Positions 6,973 to 15,600 of a stretch of 64,000 nucleotides of DNA are shown in pieces. This stretch comes from Chloroflexota bacterium. Lineage in GTDB: Bacteria; Chloroflexota; Anaerolineae; Promineifilales; Promineifilaceae. The first letter of the stretch is position 1, and each line of letters begins with the position of its first letter. The notes below the pieces were generated by a model that saw only the letters and a list, made by a program, of their open reading frames with translations, was not told the DNA's origin and did not search any database. A program made the position numbers and the translations under genes. The stretch is from assembly GCA_017993775.1 (NCBI GenBank), contig JAGOMA010000007.1, forward strand, positions 62,001 through 126,000, written 5' to 3'.

Positions 6973-8733
6973 ATGACAACTACCACCCACTTCCTCAAAA
7001 TTGGTTCGCGCACGTCGGATCTGGCCATGTGGCAAACCAACCATGTGATTGCCCGGCTGCAAGCCGCCTGGCTGGGGCTGGAATGCCACGTAGAACCGTT
7101 TATCACCCAGGGCGATAAGACCCTGGACAAACCCTTGCCGCAAATTGGCGGCAAAGGGCTGTTTACGGCCGAATTGGAAAGCGCGCTGCGCGACGGCCGT
7201 ATCGACCTTGCCGTCCATTCGCTCAAAGATTTGCCCGTCGAAGACGCCCCCGGCCTGACGCTCGGCGCGATTCTGAACCGCGCGCCCGTGGCTGATGGCC
7301 TGGTAGCCCGCCACGGCTGGACGCTGGCCACGCTGCCGCCGGGCGCCGTCGTCGGCACCAGCAGCAACCGCCGCCGGGCGCAGCTTCTGGCCGTGCGGCC
7401 CGATTTGCGCGTGGAGTCCATTCGCGGCAACGTGCAAACCCGCGCCCGCAAAGTGGCCGACGGCCAATACGACGCCACCATCCTGGCCGAAGCCGGCCTG
7501 CGCCGCCTGGAAATGGCCGATCTGGCAACCGAATGGCTGCCGCTGGCCACCATGCTGCCCGCACCGGGGCAGGGCGCGCTGGCCGTGCAGTGCCGCGCCG
7601 ACGACACGGCCACCCTGGCCCTGTTGGCAGCGATTGAAGATGAAGGGGTGCGCACGGCCGTTACCGCCGAACGCGCCTTCCTGCAAGCCCTGGGTGGCGG
7701 CTGCTCCGCGCCCATCGCCGCCTATGCAGAAGTTAACCGCGGAGAGGCGGAGGGCGCGGAGATTTTTTTGCGCGGGCTGGTGGGGAGCGTGGACGGCCGT
7801 GCGCTCATCCGCGTGCAAGGGTCCGGCCCTGATCCGCTGGCCTTGGCGCAGCAGTTGGCCGCCGAGGCGCTGGCCCAGGGCGCGGCAGCTCTTTTGGAGA
7901 ATGGTCAATGGTCAATGGTCAATCGTCAATCGCCAATCGCCAATCGCCAATCCCCCCTTTCCGGCAAACGCATCCTGGTCACCCGTTCCCCGGAACAGGC
8001 GCAAGAGTTTGCCGACAAATTGGCGGCGCTGGGCGCGGAACCGGTGGTCTTTCCCGTCATCCAATTCGAGCCGCTGCCCGCCGAACTGCCCGACCCGGCG
8101 GGCTATGACTGGCTAATTTTTACCAGCGCGAATGCGGTGGATTTCTTTTTTGAACGACTAGAGACTGGCGACTGGAGACTGAAAACAGTCTCTAATCTCC
8201 AGTCGCCAGTCGCCAGTCGCCCCAAGATTGCGGCTGTCGGTTCGGCCACGGCCGTTAAACTAACCGCTTTAGGCGTGCCGGTGGATTTTATGCCTGATGA
8301 ATTCACCGGGGAGCAGTTGGTGCTGGGATTGGGCGACGTGGCAGGCCAGCGCGTACTGCTGCCCCGCGCCAAAATTGGCCGCCCGGAGATTGTGAATTTG
8401 CTGCGCGAGCGGGGGGCTGAGGTGGACGACGTGGCCTTGTATGACACGGTAACGGCCGTGCCTACCCCCGCCGCCCTGGCCGATCTGGAAATGGGCGTGG
8501 ACGCCATCACCTTCACCAGCCCGTCCAGCGTGCGCAACTTTTTGCAGATTATATCGTCCAGACCCCAAGGGTTTTTAAAACCCTTGGGGTCTACGGCCGT
8601 CATCGCCTGCATCGGCCCCGTCACCGCCGCCGAAGCTCGCCAATCGGGCTTCACCGTCAGCGTCACGCCTGAAGAATACACGATTGATGGCCTGGTAGAA
8701 GCGCTTTTCCGATATTGGGAGATTAGAGATTGA
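6973..8733 (+). CDS. hemCD: HemC-HemD fusion: hydroxymethylbilane synthase / uroporphyrinogen III synthase
   Basis: This is a 586-aa protein. Residues about 1-310 are hydroxymethylbilane synthase: IGSRTSDLAMWQTN, the active-site region HSLKDLP, and GGGCSAP with the dipyrromethane-cofactor Cys near residue 242. From about residue 332 (GKRILVTRSPEQAQEF) a uroporphyrinogen III synthase follows. The fusion would make and cyclise the linear tetrapyrrole in one chain. Four low-complexity hairpins interrupt it in frame: near 7733 in the HemC C-domain, near 7901 in the linker, near 8158 in HemD and at 8560-8592 in HemD. The stop lies in a fifth. Intactness of the frame through all of them suggests that the protein is functional. 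Confidence 0.93.
   Translation: MTTTTHFLKIGSRTSDLAMWQTNHVIARLQAAWLGLECHVEPFITQGDKTLDKPLPQIGGKGLFTAELESALRDGRIDLAVHSLKDLPVEDAPGLTLGAILNRAPVADGLVARHGWTLATLPPGAVVGTSSNRRRAQLLAVRPDLRVESIRGNVQTRARKVADGQYDATILAEAGLRRLEMADLATEWLPLATMLPAPGQGALAVQCRADDTATLALLAAIEDEGVRTAVTAERAFLQALGGGCSAPIAAYAEVNRGEAEGAEIFLRGLVGSVDGRALIRVQGSGPDPLALAQQLAAEALAQGAAALLENGQWSMVNRQSPIANRQSPLSGKRILVTRSPEQAQEFADKLAALGAEPVVFPVIQFEPLPAELPDPAGYDWLIFTSANAVDFFFERLETGDWRLKTVSNLQSPVASRPKIAAVGSATAVKLTALGVPVDFMPDEFTGEQLVLGLGDVAGQRVLLPRAKIGRPEIVNLLRERGAEVDDVALYDTVTAVPTPAALADLEMGVDAITFTSPSSVRNFLQIISSRPQGFLKPLGSTAVIACIGPVTAAEARQSGFTVSVTPEEYTIDGLVEALFRYWEIRD
7733..7768. repeat. GCGGAGGGCGCGGAG-type repeat inside hemC
   Basis: A purine-rich unit, related to the hairpin at 58903-58978, is read in frame as Asn-Arg-Gly-Glu-Ala-Glu-Gly-Ala-Glu right after the cofactor-Cys region. 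Only one arm is present here. Confidence 0.6.
7901..7953. repeat. GGTCAATC/GCCAATC tandem repeat in the HemC-HemD linker
   Basis: Seven-base units (GGTCAAT, CGTCAAT, CGCCAAT) are tandemly repeated and translated as a Ser/Gln/Asn/Arg-rich linker between the two enzymatic domains. Confidence 0.85.
8158..8222. repeat. GAGACTGGCGACTGG-type hairpin inside hemD
   Basis: The left arm TAGAGACTGGCGACTGGAGA (8159-8178) pairs with a complementary right arm at about 8187-8219 around an AAAA turn. It is read in frame and interrupts the HemD domain after the FFFERL segment. Confidence 0.85.
8560..8592. repeat. AGACCCCAAGGGTTTT palindrome inside hemD
   Basis: Perfect 16-bp arms flank a single T at 8576. 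It is read in frame as Arg-Pro-Gln-Gly-Phe-Leu-Lys-Pro-Leu-Gly-Ser. It is the same type as the intergenic hairpins at 21220, 28950, 32288 and 44791. Confidence 0.9.
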
Positions 8734-8790
8734 TGCGTGATGCGTGATGAGAGACATCATAGTCTCCAGTCTCCAGCCTCCCGTCTCCAA
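8717..8790. repeat. Composite low-complexity repeat between hemCD and hemB
   Basis: GAGATTAGAGATT is followed by tandem GATGCGT units and then by CTCCAGTCTCCAGCCTCC. It joins two of the repeat families, contains the hemCD stop (8731-8733) and ends 8 bp before hemB. No ribosome site is visible between it and the hemB ATG. Confidence 0.85.
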
Positions 8791-8798
8791 AACTGACC

Positions 8799-9822
<1,024 letters not shown>

Positions 9823-9827
<5 letters not shown>

Positions 9828-9871
9828 TGCGTGATGTGTGATGCGTGACAATTTCACGTATCACGCATCAA
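9823..9871. repeat. GCGTGAT / ATCACGC hairpin after hemB
   Basis: Tandem GCGTGAT units (9823-9847) pair with TCACGTATCACGCATCA (9852-9868). The hemB stop TGA (9825-9827) is part of the left arm. Confidence 0.88.
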
Positions 9872-9881
9872 AAGAGAAATT

Positions 9882-10676
9882 ATGAAACCCGAAGCCGAAA
9901 AAGTAGACGTAACCGAGAAGGGGCGCGGAACGGATGGCGAAACGATTGCCATCGACCGGCGGTTGTTTGTGCAGCTGCTGGCGTTTGGCGGGGTGAAGGA
10001 CACGGCCGTTCTCATCCGCGCTCTGGAAGACAACCACATTCAAGGCGCGCTGTACGCCGACATCAACGACCCGCAGGGCGTGGCCCTGGCCACCTTCAGC
10101 GAAGACCCCGATTATTTTGTGAGTGACATGCGCGCCTTTTACAACCAACGGCCGTTCAGCAAACTCGCGCCCAAGCCGGAATACACCATGCTCGGCCGCA
10201 CCTACTCCCTGGGCTACGAAGCCGACCTGGAAGACACGCTCATTCACCGGCCGATTCGCCGGATTTTGGACCCGGAACTGGCCTGGGTGGTCTATTACCC
10301 GCTGCGGCGCGCCGGTTCGTTTGAGCAGTTGTCGGCGCAGGAGCAGCGGGTGGTGCTGATGGAACACGGCGGCATTGGCATGGCTTACGGCCGTGCCGGT
10401 CTGGGCCACGATTTGCGCCTGGCCTGCCACGGCCTGGACAAAAACGACAACGATTTTGTCGTCGGGCTGATTGGGCCGCAGCTGGCGCCGCTGTCCATGA
10501 TTGTCCAGCGTATGCGCAAAACCAAACAAACCTCGCTCCACCTGGAGCGGCTGGGACCATTTTTCATCGGCAAAGTGGCCTGGCAAAGTAAATTAGAGAC
10601 TGGAGATTGGAGACTGGCGGAACATGAACAGTCTCCAGTCCCCAGTCTCAAATCTCTGGAGATACCCAACTCATGA
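9882..10676 (+). CDS. chdC: Coproheme decarboxylase (HemQ/chlorite-dismutase fold)
   Basis: This 264-aa protein has the HemQ hallmark block YYPLRR (with the Tyr matching the catalytic tyrosine of ChdC, near residue 140), then EHGGIGMAYG, CHGLDKNDNDFVV and a C-terminal GPFFIGKVAW. ChdC converts iron-coproporphyrin III to heme b by two peroxide-dependent decarboxylations. The residues after GPFFIGKVAWQ come from a hairpin repeat (10594-10658), giving a tail of about 28 residues not expected in the family. The stop overlaps hemE as ATGA. The His region is HDLRLACHG, which would need structural alignment to identify the iron ligand. Confidence 0.9.
   Translation: MKPEAEKVDVTEKGRGTDGETIAIDRRLFVQLLAFGGVKDTAVLIRALEDNHIQGALYADINDPQGVALATFSEDPDYFVSDMRAFYNQRPFSKLAPKPEYTMLGRTYSLGYEADLEDTLIHRPIRRILDPELAWVVYYPLRRAGSFEQLSAQEQRVVLMEHGGIGMAYGRAGLGHDLRLACHGLDKNDNDFVVGLIGPQLAPLSMIVQRMRKTKQTSLHLERLGPFFIGKVAWQSKLETGDWRLAEHEQSPVPSLKSLEIPNS
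10594..10658. repeat. GAGACTGGAGATTGG hairpin at the chdC 3' end
   Basis: The left arm TAGAGACTGGAGATTGGAGA (10594-10613) pairs with CAGTCTCCAGTCCCCAGTCT (10629-10648). It is translated in frame as the C-terminal tail of ChdC. Confidence 0.88.
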
Positions 10677-11722
10677 CCGAACCAACCTCCCGTTTCCTCC
10701 GCGCCTGCCGCGGCCTGCCCACCGACCGCACGCCCATCTGGCTGATGCGCCAGGCGGGCCGCTATATGGCCGAATACCGCGCCCTGCGCGCCCAACATTC
10801 CATGCTGGAATGCATCCACACGCCCGAACTGGCCGCCGAAATCACTTTGCAGCCCATCAACGCCTTTGGCTTCGACGCGGCCATCATCTTCTCCGATATT
10901 TTGCCGCCGCTGGCGGGCATGGGCCTGAACCTGGAGTTTGTGAAAGGCGAAGGACCGGTGCTGCACAACCGCATCGACGCCAGCCGCGACGTGGATATGC
11001 TGGCCACACCGCCAGCCGAAGAAACGATGGGCGGCACGCTGCAAGCCATCGAACTGGTCACGGCCGAACTCGCGCCGCGCGACATTCCGCTGATTGGGTT
11101 TGCCGGTGCGCCATTTACGCTGGCCAGCTACGCCATCGAAGGCGGCGGCACCAAGACCTATCAGCGCGTGAAAAGCTTCATGGTCCGCGAACCGGCGGCC
11201 TGGAAACGCCTGATGAACAAACTGGTGACCGTGCAGGGCGATTACCTGCTCAAACAGGCCCAGGCGGGCGCGTCGGCACTGCAACTGTTTGATTCCTGGG
11301 CGGGGCACGCTTTGAGCAAGCAGGATTACGTGCGCTATGTGCAGCCTTATAACACGGCGCTGTTTGGCCTGCTGGCCAAGTCCGGCGTGCCGGTTATCAA
11401 CTTCAGCACGGGCACGACGCCCTACATAGAAGCGGTGGCGGCGTGCGGCGGCGACGTGATCGGCGTGGATTGGCACCTGCCGCTGGATGAAGTGTGGGCG
11501 CGCATTGGCTTTGACCGGCCGATTCAGGGTAATCTGGACCCCATCGCCCTGCTGGCTCCCTGGCGGGAACTGGCGGCGCGGGTGGATGATGTGTTGATGC
11601 GGGCAAACGGCCGTCCCGGCCACATCTTCAACCTCGGCCATGGCATCTACAAAGAGACGCCGGTGGAAAATGTGCAGCGGCTGGTGGATTATGTGCGCGA
11701 GAAGACGAGTCGTGATGCGTGA
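10673..11722 (+). CDS. hemE: Uroporphyrinogen decarboxylase
   Basis: This 349-aa protein has the signature WLMRQAGRYMAEYRALR near residue 23, ILPPLAGMGL, GFAGAPFTLASY and QLFDSWAG. It removes four carboxyl groups from uroporphyrinogen III to give coproporphyrinogen III, the branch metabolite for the coproporphyrin pathway. Its start overlaps the chdC stop (ATGA). The final residues and stop (11720-11722) fall within a GCGTGAT repeat. Length and motifs are normal. Confidence 0.96.
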   Translation: MTEPTSRFLRACRGLPTDRTPIWLMRQAGRYMAEYRALRAQHSMLECIHTPELAAEITLQPINAFGFDAAIIFSDILPPLAGMGLNLEFVKGEGPVLHNRIDASRDVDMLATPPAEETMGGTLQAIELVTAELAPRDIPLIGFAGAPFTLASYAIEGGGTKTYQRVKSFMVREPAAWKRLMNKLVTVQGDYLLKQAQAGASALQLFDSWAGHALSKQDYVRYVQPYNTALFGLLAKSGVPVINFSTGTTPYIEAVAACGGDVIGVDWHLPLDEVWARIGFDRPIQGNLDPIALLAPWRELAARVDDVLMRANGRPGHIFNLGHGIYKETPVENVQRLVDYVREKTSRDA

Positions 11723-11762
11723 GTCGTGATGCGTGAGGGGCTTATACGCATCACGCATCAAT
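11708..11762. repeat. GTCGTGATGCGTGA / ATCACGCATCA hairpin between hemE and hemH
   Basis: Two copies of GAGTCGTGATGCGT are followed by a spacer and ACGCATCACGCATCA. It holds the hemE stop and ends 13 bp before hemH. Confidence 0.88.
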
Positions 11763-11775
11763 TAAGGACTGAACT

Positions 11776-12720
11776 ATGACCAAGACAGCAATCGGCGTTT
11801 TAATTATGGCCTATGGCGGGCCGAACAGTTTAGACGAAATTCCGGGCTACCTGGCGGATATCCGCAACGGCCGTGTCACCACCCCCGCCGTCCTCAAAGA
11901 AATCAGCCGCAATTACCGGCTCATCGGCGGCAAATCGCCGCTGTTGGAAATTAGCACGCGCCAGGTGACGGCCGTGCGCGCCCGGCTAGACCCTGACCGG
12001 TTCAAGGTGTACATGGGCATGCGCCACTGGTCGCCCTGGATTGAAGACGTGGTGGGCCAGATGATCGACGACGGCATCACGCAGGCCATCGCCCTGGTGC
12101 TCGCGCCCCACTACAGCCAGCTCAGCGTCGCCAAATACCACGCCAAAGTCGCCGATGGCCTGGAGATGTATCGCGGCCACATCGACTTTGACTTCATCGA
12201 CAGCTACCACGACGCGCCCCAACTCATTCAGGCGTTGGCCAACCGGGTGGACGAAGGGCTAAGCCGCTGGCCGGAAGCGGAGCGCGACGAGGTGCATATC
12301 ATCTTCAGCGCCCACAGCCTGCCGGTGCGCATCATGAAGATGGGCGATCCGTACGACAGCCAGCTCCGCGAAACGGCGCAGTTGGTAGCCGACAAAGCCG
12401 GGCTGTCCAAGACCCGCTGGTCGTGGTGCTACCAATCGGCGGGACGCAGCCCGGAGCCGTGGCTGGGGCCGCAAATTCAGGACCACATCCCGGCGCTGGC
12501 GGCGCAAGGCATCCGCGACATGATCAGCATCCCGGTCGGGTTTGTGTCGGACCATGTGGAGATTTTGTACGACATTGACATTCAGGCGCAGGCGGTGGCG
12601 CGGGAATTGGGGGTGAGATTGGAACGGCCGTCGGCCCTCAACGACGACACGCTTTATATCCAGACTTTGGTCGATTTAATTGAGCAGCGAACGGAAAAGA
12701 TCACTGCCCCGGCACTTTAA
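11776..12720 (+). CDS. hemH: Ferrochelatase (coproporphyrin or protoporphyrin)
   Basis: This 314-aa protein has MAYGGPNSLDEIPGYL, the PHYSQLSVAKY segment, IFSAHSLPVRI with the conserved His, YQSAGRSPEPWLGP and PVGFVSDHVEILYDID with the conserved acidic residue. It inserts ferrous iron into the porphyrin. Given ChdC and the CgoX-type oxidase in the same cluster, the probable substrate is coproporphyrin III (CpfC role). Its last 20 bases overlap the end of the convergent PIN toxin gene. Confidence 0.94.
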   Translation: MTKTAIGVLIMAYGGPNSLDEIPGYLADIRNGRVTTPAVLKEISRNYRLIGGKSPLLEISTRQVTAVRARLDPDRFKVYMGMRHWSPWIEDVVGQMIDDGITQAIALVLAPHYSQLSVAKYHAKVADGLEMYRGHIDFDFIDSYHDAPQLIQALANRVDEGLSRWPEAERDEVHIIFSAHSLPVRIMKMGDPYDSQLRETAQLVADKAGLSKTRWSWCYQSAGRSPEPWLGPQIQDHIPALAAQGIRDMISIPVGFVSDHVEILYDIDIQAQAVARELGVRLERPSALNDDTLYIQTLVDLIEQRTEKITAPAL

Positions 12721-13117
12721 CATCGATCCCCGTAACACGGGAGAAATGGCGTTGGTCAAAGGTGTAAACGGTCTTGATTTGGCGCGCGTGCATCCAGGAA
12801 GCGTTATAGGCGTCAATAAAATCGATGTTTTTAATCGCATAAATATCGATAGCTGTGCCAATGAGATTGGCATCATCTACCTGGATACCATTTGTATTCA
12901 AAAGCGACCAAATTGCATCACGAATCAGTTCCCTGGCGCTCCCTAATCCTTCCATCACCCAAACAATTTCAGCAATGACAGTTGAATTTGTTACCAGAGT
13001 GAATTCGCCATTTCCTGCTCTTTGCAACAAAGCCAAAACGTGCTCGAGTTGCTCCGGATCGTCTTTCGTGAAAATGCGGATGAACAGATTGGTGTCAGCA
13101 AAGATACGTTCACTCAT
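12701..13117 (-). CDS. vapC: PIN-domain toxin (VapC-like)
   Basis: This is a 138-aa protein from the ATG at 13117, which overlaps the antitoxin stop by 8 bp. A longer reading from 13198 would overlap the antitoxin. The N-terminal FADTNLFIRIF carries the first acidic residue of the PIN nuclease, EIVWVMEG the second, and DFIDAYNASW plus TFDQRHFSR the remaining active-site region. VapC toxins cleave tRNA or rRNA. It is paired with an AbrB-type antitoxin on the strand opposite to the heme genes, and the region is more AT-rich than its flanks, which suggests acquisition. Confidence 0.88.
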   Translation of the reverse strand: MSERIFADTNLFIRIFTKDDPEQLEHVLALLQRAGNGEFTLVTNSTVIAEIVWVMEGLGSARELIRDAIWSLLNTNGIQVDDANLIGTAIDIYAIKNIDFIDAYNASWMHARQIKTVYTFDQRHFSRVTGIDVKVPGQ

Positions 13118-13364
13118 CTTCCATCCCCCGCATGACTTTTTCGACGACGTAGCGCCTGGTTTCTTCCCGCAGCGCTTGAAAATCAATGGGTCCATCAACC
13201 GGATGAATGCCGATCATATCAAACAGCGTAGCTGTCACCGGGCGCAATTCAAGATGATCGTCAACCCGGGTAATGGCTATGCTGTCCCCAGGCTGAATGT
13301 TTAACGCTTCTCTTACATCCTTGGGCAGCGTGATCTGCCCTTTTGCGCTTACTTTTACCAACAT
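13110..13364 (-). CDS. vapB: AbrB/SpoVT-type antitoxin (VapB-like)
   Basis: This 84-aa protein starts at the second of two ATGs (13364). It is preceded by GGAG at normal spacing, while the upstream ATG at 13376 would use that GGAG as its own second codon. LVKVSAKGQITLPKDVREAL is the swapped-hairpin AbrB DNA-binding motif. The C-terminal RRYVVEKVMRGMED part probably occupies the toxin active site. It likely represses its own promoter at 13417-13446. Confidence 0.88.
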   Translation of the reverse strand: MLVKVSAKGQITLPKDVREALNIQPGDSIAITRVDDHLELRPVTATLFDMIGIHPVDGPIDFQALREETRRYVVEKVMRGMEDE

Positions 13365-13416
13365 GTCATACTCCATATAGATTAGTCGGAATTTTCGATA
13401 ATTTCCTACTAAAAAA

Positions 13417-13446
13417 ACTATGGCATATATTTTGTATGTTTGTCAA
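13417..13446 (-). promoter_or_regulatory. Promoter of the vapBC pair
   Basis: Reading leftward: TTGACA (13446-13441), an 18-bp spacer, then CATAGT (13422-13417). It lies about 55 bp upstream of the antitoxin start. The same AT-rich 65 bp must also serve the rightward hemL gene, so the two may influence each other. Confidence 0.5.
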
Positions 13447-13463
13447 GAAAACAGGAGCAATTC

Positions 13464-14753
13464 ATGCTAACTATTGAAAAATCAATCGCCTACTTTAATG
13501 AAGCCAAAGAGCTGCTGCCCGGCGGCGTGGATTCGCCGGTGCGGGCGTTTAAGGCGGTGGGCGGACAGCCGCTTTTCATCCAAAAGGGCGAGGGCGCGTA
13601 TCTGACCGACGTAGACGGCAACCGCTACGTGGATTACGTGCTTTCCTGGGGGCCGTTGATTTTGGGCCATGCGCATCCGCGAGTGGTGGCGGCTTTGCAA
13701 ACGGCCGTTACCCTCGGTACCAGCTACGGCGCGCCCAGCCCCCTGGAAAACGAACTCGCCCGGCAAGTCATGGGCCTGATGCCAAATATCGAGATGATCC
13801 GCTTTGTCAATTCCGGCACGGAAGCCACCATGAGCGCCCTGCGTCTGGCCCGCGCCTTTACCGGGCGCAGCAAAATCATCAAATTCCAGGGCAACTACCA
13901 CGGCCATGCCGACATGCTCCTGGTGCAGGCCGGTTCCGGCGTGGCCACTTTGGGCCTGCCCGACTCGCCCGGCGTGCCCGCAGCCACCACCGCCGACACC
14001 CTCGTCGCGCCTTACAACGACCTGGAAGCAGTCGCCCAGTTGTTTGATCAATTCCCAGGCCAAATCGCCGCTGTCATTGTGGAGCCTGTGGCCGGGAACA
14101 TGGGCCTGGTTCTGCCGGTAGACGGCTTTTTGGCCGGCCTGCGTGATCTGACCGCCGCCGACCAGTCGCTGTTGATTTTTGACGAAGTGATGACCGGCTT
14201 CCGCGTACATCCCGGCGGGGCGCAGATGTTGTACGGCATTCAGCCAGACCTGACGGCCCTGGGCAAAGTGATTGGCGGCGGGCTGCCGGTTGGGGCGTAT
14301 GGCGGGCGGCGCGACATCATGGCGCTGGTGGCTCCGATGGGGCCGATGTATCAGGCGGGTACGTTGTCGGGCAATCCGCTGGCGATGACGGCCGGAATTG
14401 AGACATTGAAAGCGATTCAAGAACCTGGCGTCTGGACCAAATTGGAAGACATCGGCGCACAGCTCATCGACGGGCTGACTGGGGCGGCAAAAAAGGCGGG
14501 AATTCCCATCAGCATAGGTCGAGTAGGCACGATGTTTGGGCTTTTTTTTCAGCCTGGCCCGGTGATCAATTGGGAAACGGCCGTGCAGTCCGATACGAAG
14601 CGTTTTGGGCGTTATTTTCAGGCTATGTTAGACACGGGGGTTTATTTGGCTCCGTCACAGTTTGAGGCGGGTTTTATATCCACAGCGCACGGTCTCAAGG
14701 AAATCGAAACCACCATCGCCGCCGCGGAACAGATTTTTGCCAGTCTGGGCTGA
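13464..14753 (+). CDS. hemL: Glutamate-1-semialdehyde 2,1-aminomutase
   Basis: This 429-aa protein starts at the ATG at 13464, seven bases after AGGAG. An in-frame alternative at 13440 has no ribosome site. Motifs are [13 protein letters not shown], the PLP-phosphate region [27 protein letters not shown] and the Schiff-base lysine in [13 protein letters not shown] near residue 268. It isomerises glutamate-1-semialdehyde to 5-aminolevulinate, the step between HemA and HemB. The vapBC islet separates it from the rest of the heme operon, so it is probably transcribed separately. Confidence 0.95.
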   Translation: MLTIEKSIAYFNEAKELLPGGVDSPVRAFKAVGGQPLFIQKGEGAYLTDVDGNRYVDYVLSWGPLILGHAHPRVVAALQTAVTLGTSYGAPSPLENELARQVMGLMPNIEMIRFVNSGTEATMSALRLARAFTGRSKIIKFQGNYHGHADMLLVQAGSGVATLGLPDSPGVPAATTADTLVAPYNDLEAVAQLFDQFPGQIAAVIVEPVAGNMGLVLPVDGFLAGLRDLTAADQSLLIFDEVMTGFRVHPGGAQMLYGIQPDLTALGKVIGGGLPVGAYGGRRDIMALVAPMGPMYQAGTLSGNPLAMTAGIETLKAIQEPGVWTKLEDIGAQLIDGLTGAAKKAGIPISIGRVGTMFGLFFQPGPVINWETAVQSDTKRFGRYFQAMLDTGVYLAPSQFEAGFISTAHGLKEIETTIAAAEQIFASLG

Positions 14754-14763
14754 TTTTGTCTGA

Positions 14764-15354
14764 TCAGTCGGGGAGTTGGTGAATGAGGAATACCAGGGCC
14801 AGCAGAATAAGCTGGGGTTGGCGGAAACGGCCGTCTGGCATAATCACCTCATAATTTTCAGCGCCCGTTTGCCGCTGGATTTGACCGACAGGGGCGGCCT
14901 GACATTCATCCAGGAATTGTACATGCGGCTCTAACACGGCCGGGGCATTGTCGCAGAGAACAAATTGGTTAGGCAGGGAACGGCCGTTTACTTGCTGGCT
15001 CAAAGCTGCCCAGCGCTGTCCCTCTGCCTCAATCATAAAATAGGGCGCAGCGTCTGCGTCGTCTAAATTCGGCCAGGTATGCTGGGTAATGATGGCGTAG
15101 ACAGCATGATCATAGATCAGCGCGTAACTGATGCGCGGAACGCCGCCCTTGCTGGTGGTTTTGAGGCCAGGGAATTCCAGCGAAGCCAGCGCTTCGCCAG
15201 ACGGCCGTGCCAGCTGAACTTTGCCAGGATTGCCAGGCAGCAGCCAGGGCGTGCCAAAATCAGCCACCAGTGACAGACGATTTTGCCCGACGTATAGATG
15301 GGCTTGCTGTCCATTTTCGGCTAACGGCCGTAAAAACCTGATGCCATATTCCAT
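14764..15354 (-). CDS. Uncharacterised protein, beta-rich with C-terminal hydrophobic segment
   Basis: This is a 196-aa protein from the ATG at 15354. An in-frame upstream ATG at 15423 would pass through the putative promoter. I do not recognise a family with confidence. The N-terminal half (FLRPLAENGQQAHLYVG, LEFPGLKTTSKGGVPRISYA) alternates short strands in a way reminiscent of tubby/LURP/scramblase-like beta-barrels. The C-terminus has a single hydrophobic stretch (LILLALVFLIHQL) that may anchor it in the membrane. It is convergent to hemL with a 10-bp gap. TACAAT sits 8 bp before the start, suggesting a leaderless or very short leader mRNA. Confidence 0.6.
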   Translation of the reverse strand: MEYGIRFLRPLAENGQQAHLYVGQNRLSLVADFGTPWLLPGNPGKVQLARPSGEALASLEFPGLKTTSKGGVPRISYALIYDHAVYAIITQHTWPNLDDADAAPYFMIEAEGQRWAALSQQVNGRSLPNQFVLCDNAPAVLEPHVQFLDECQAAPVGQIQRQTGAENYEVIMPDGRFRQPQLILLALVFLIHQLPD

Positions 15355-15362
15355 AAGCCAGC

Positions 15363-15368
15363 ATTGTA
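15363..15368 (-). promoter_or_regulatory. Candidate -10 element for a leaderless gene
   Basis: TACAAT on the reverse strand ends 8 bases before the ATG at 15354, with no Shine-Dalgarno between them. The same geometry is seen at 25160, 43416 and 50351. Confidence 0.4.
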
Positions 15369-15481
15369 CAGACCATCGGACAAACGAACAAACCAGACGC
15401 CGGGGGGCACGGCCGTTTACCACCAGACGGCCGTGTCAGACCAAATCCATCCTTAAAATTTCTCTCACAGAAAGTCCCGTG

Positions 15482-15490
15482 TGATATACT
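15482..15490 (+). promoter_or_regulatory. Extended -10 promoter upstream of dnaE
   Basis: TG, one base, TATACT at 15485-15490, without a convincing -35 box. It would give a leader of about 100 bases for dnaE. The rest of 15355-15600 holds no gene that I can see. Confidence 0.4.
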
Positions 15491-15600
15491 TTGATGCGGG
15501 ATAACACAACAAATTTGCGGGAGGCCAGAAGCAAGCTGCACACCAATCATCACGCCCTACCGCCGCCCGTACCCACCACACAACAAGACAAACAAACCTT

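Noticed and set aside
10385-11761. Long open frame on the reverse strand opposite hemE (458 codons)
   Set aside because: It lies antisense to the conserved hemE gene, has His/Arg/Gln-rich shadow composition and no ribosome site or recognisable domain.
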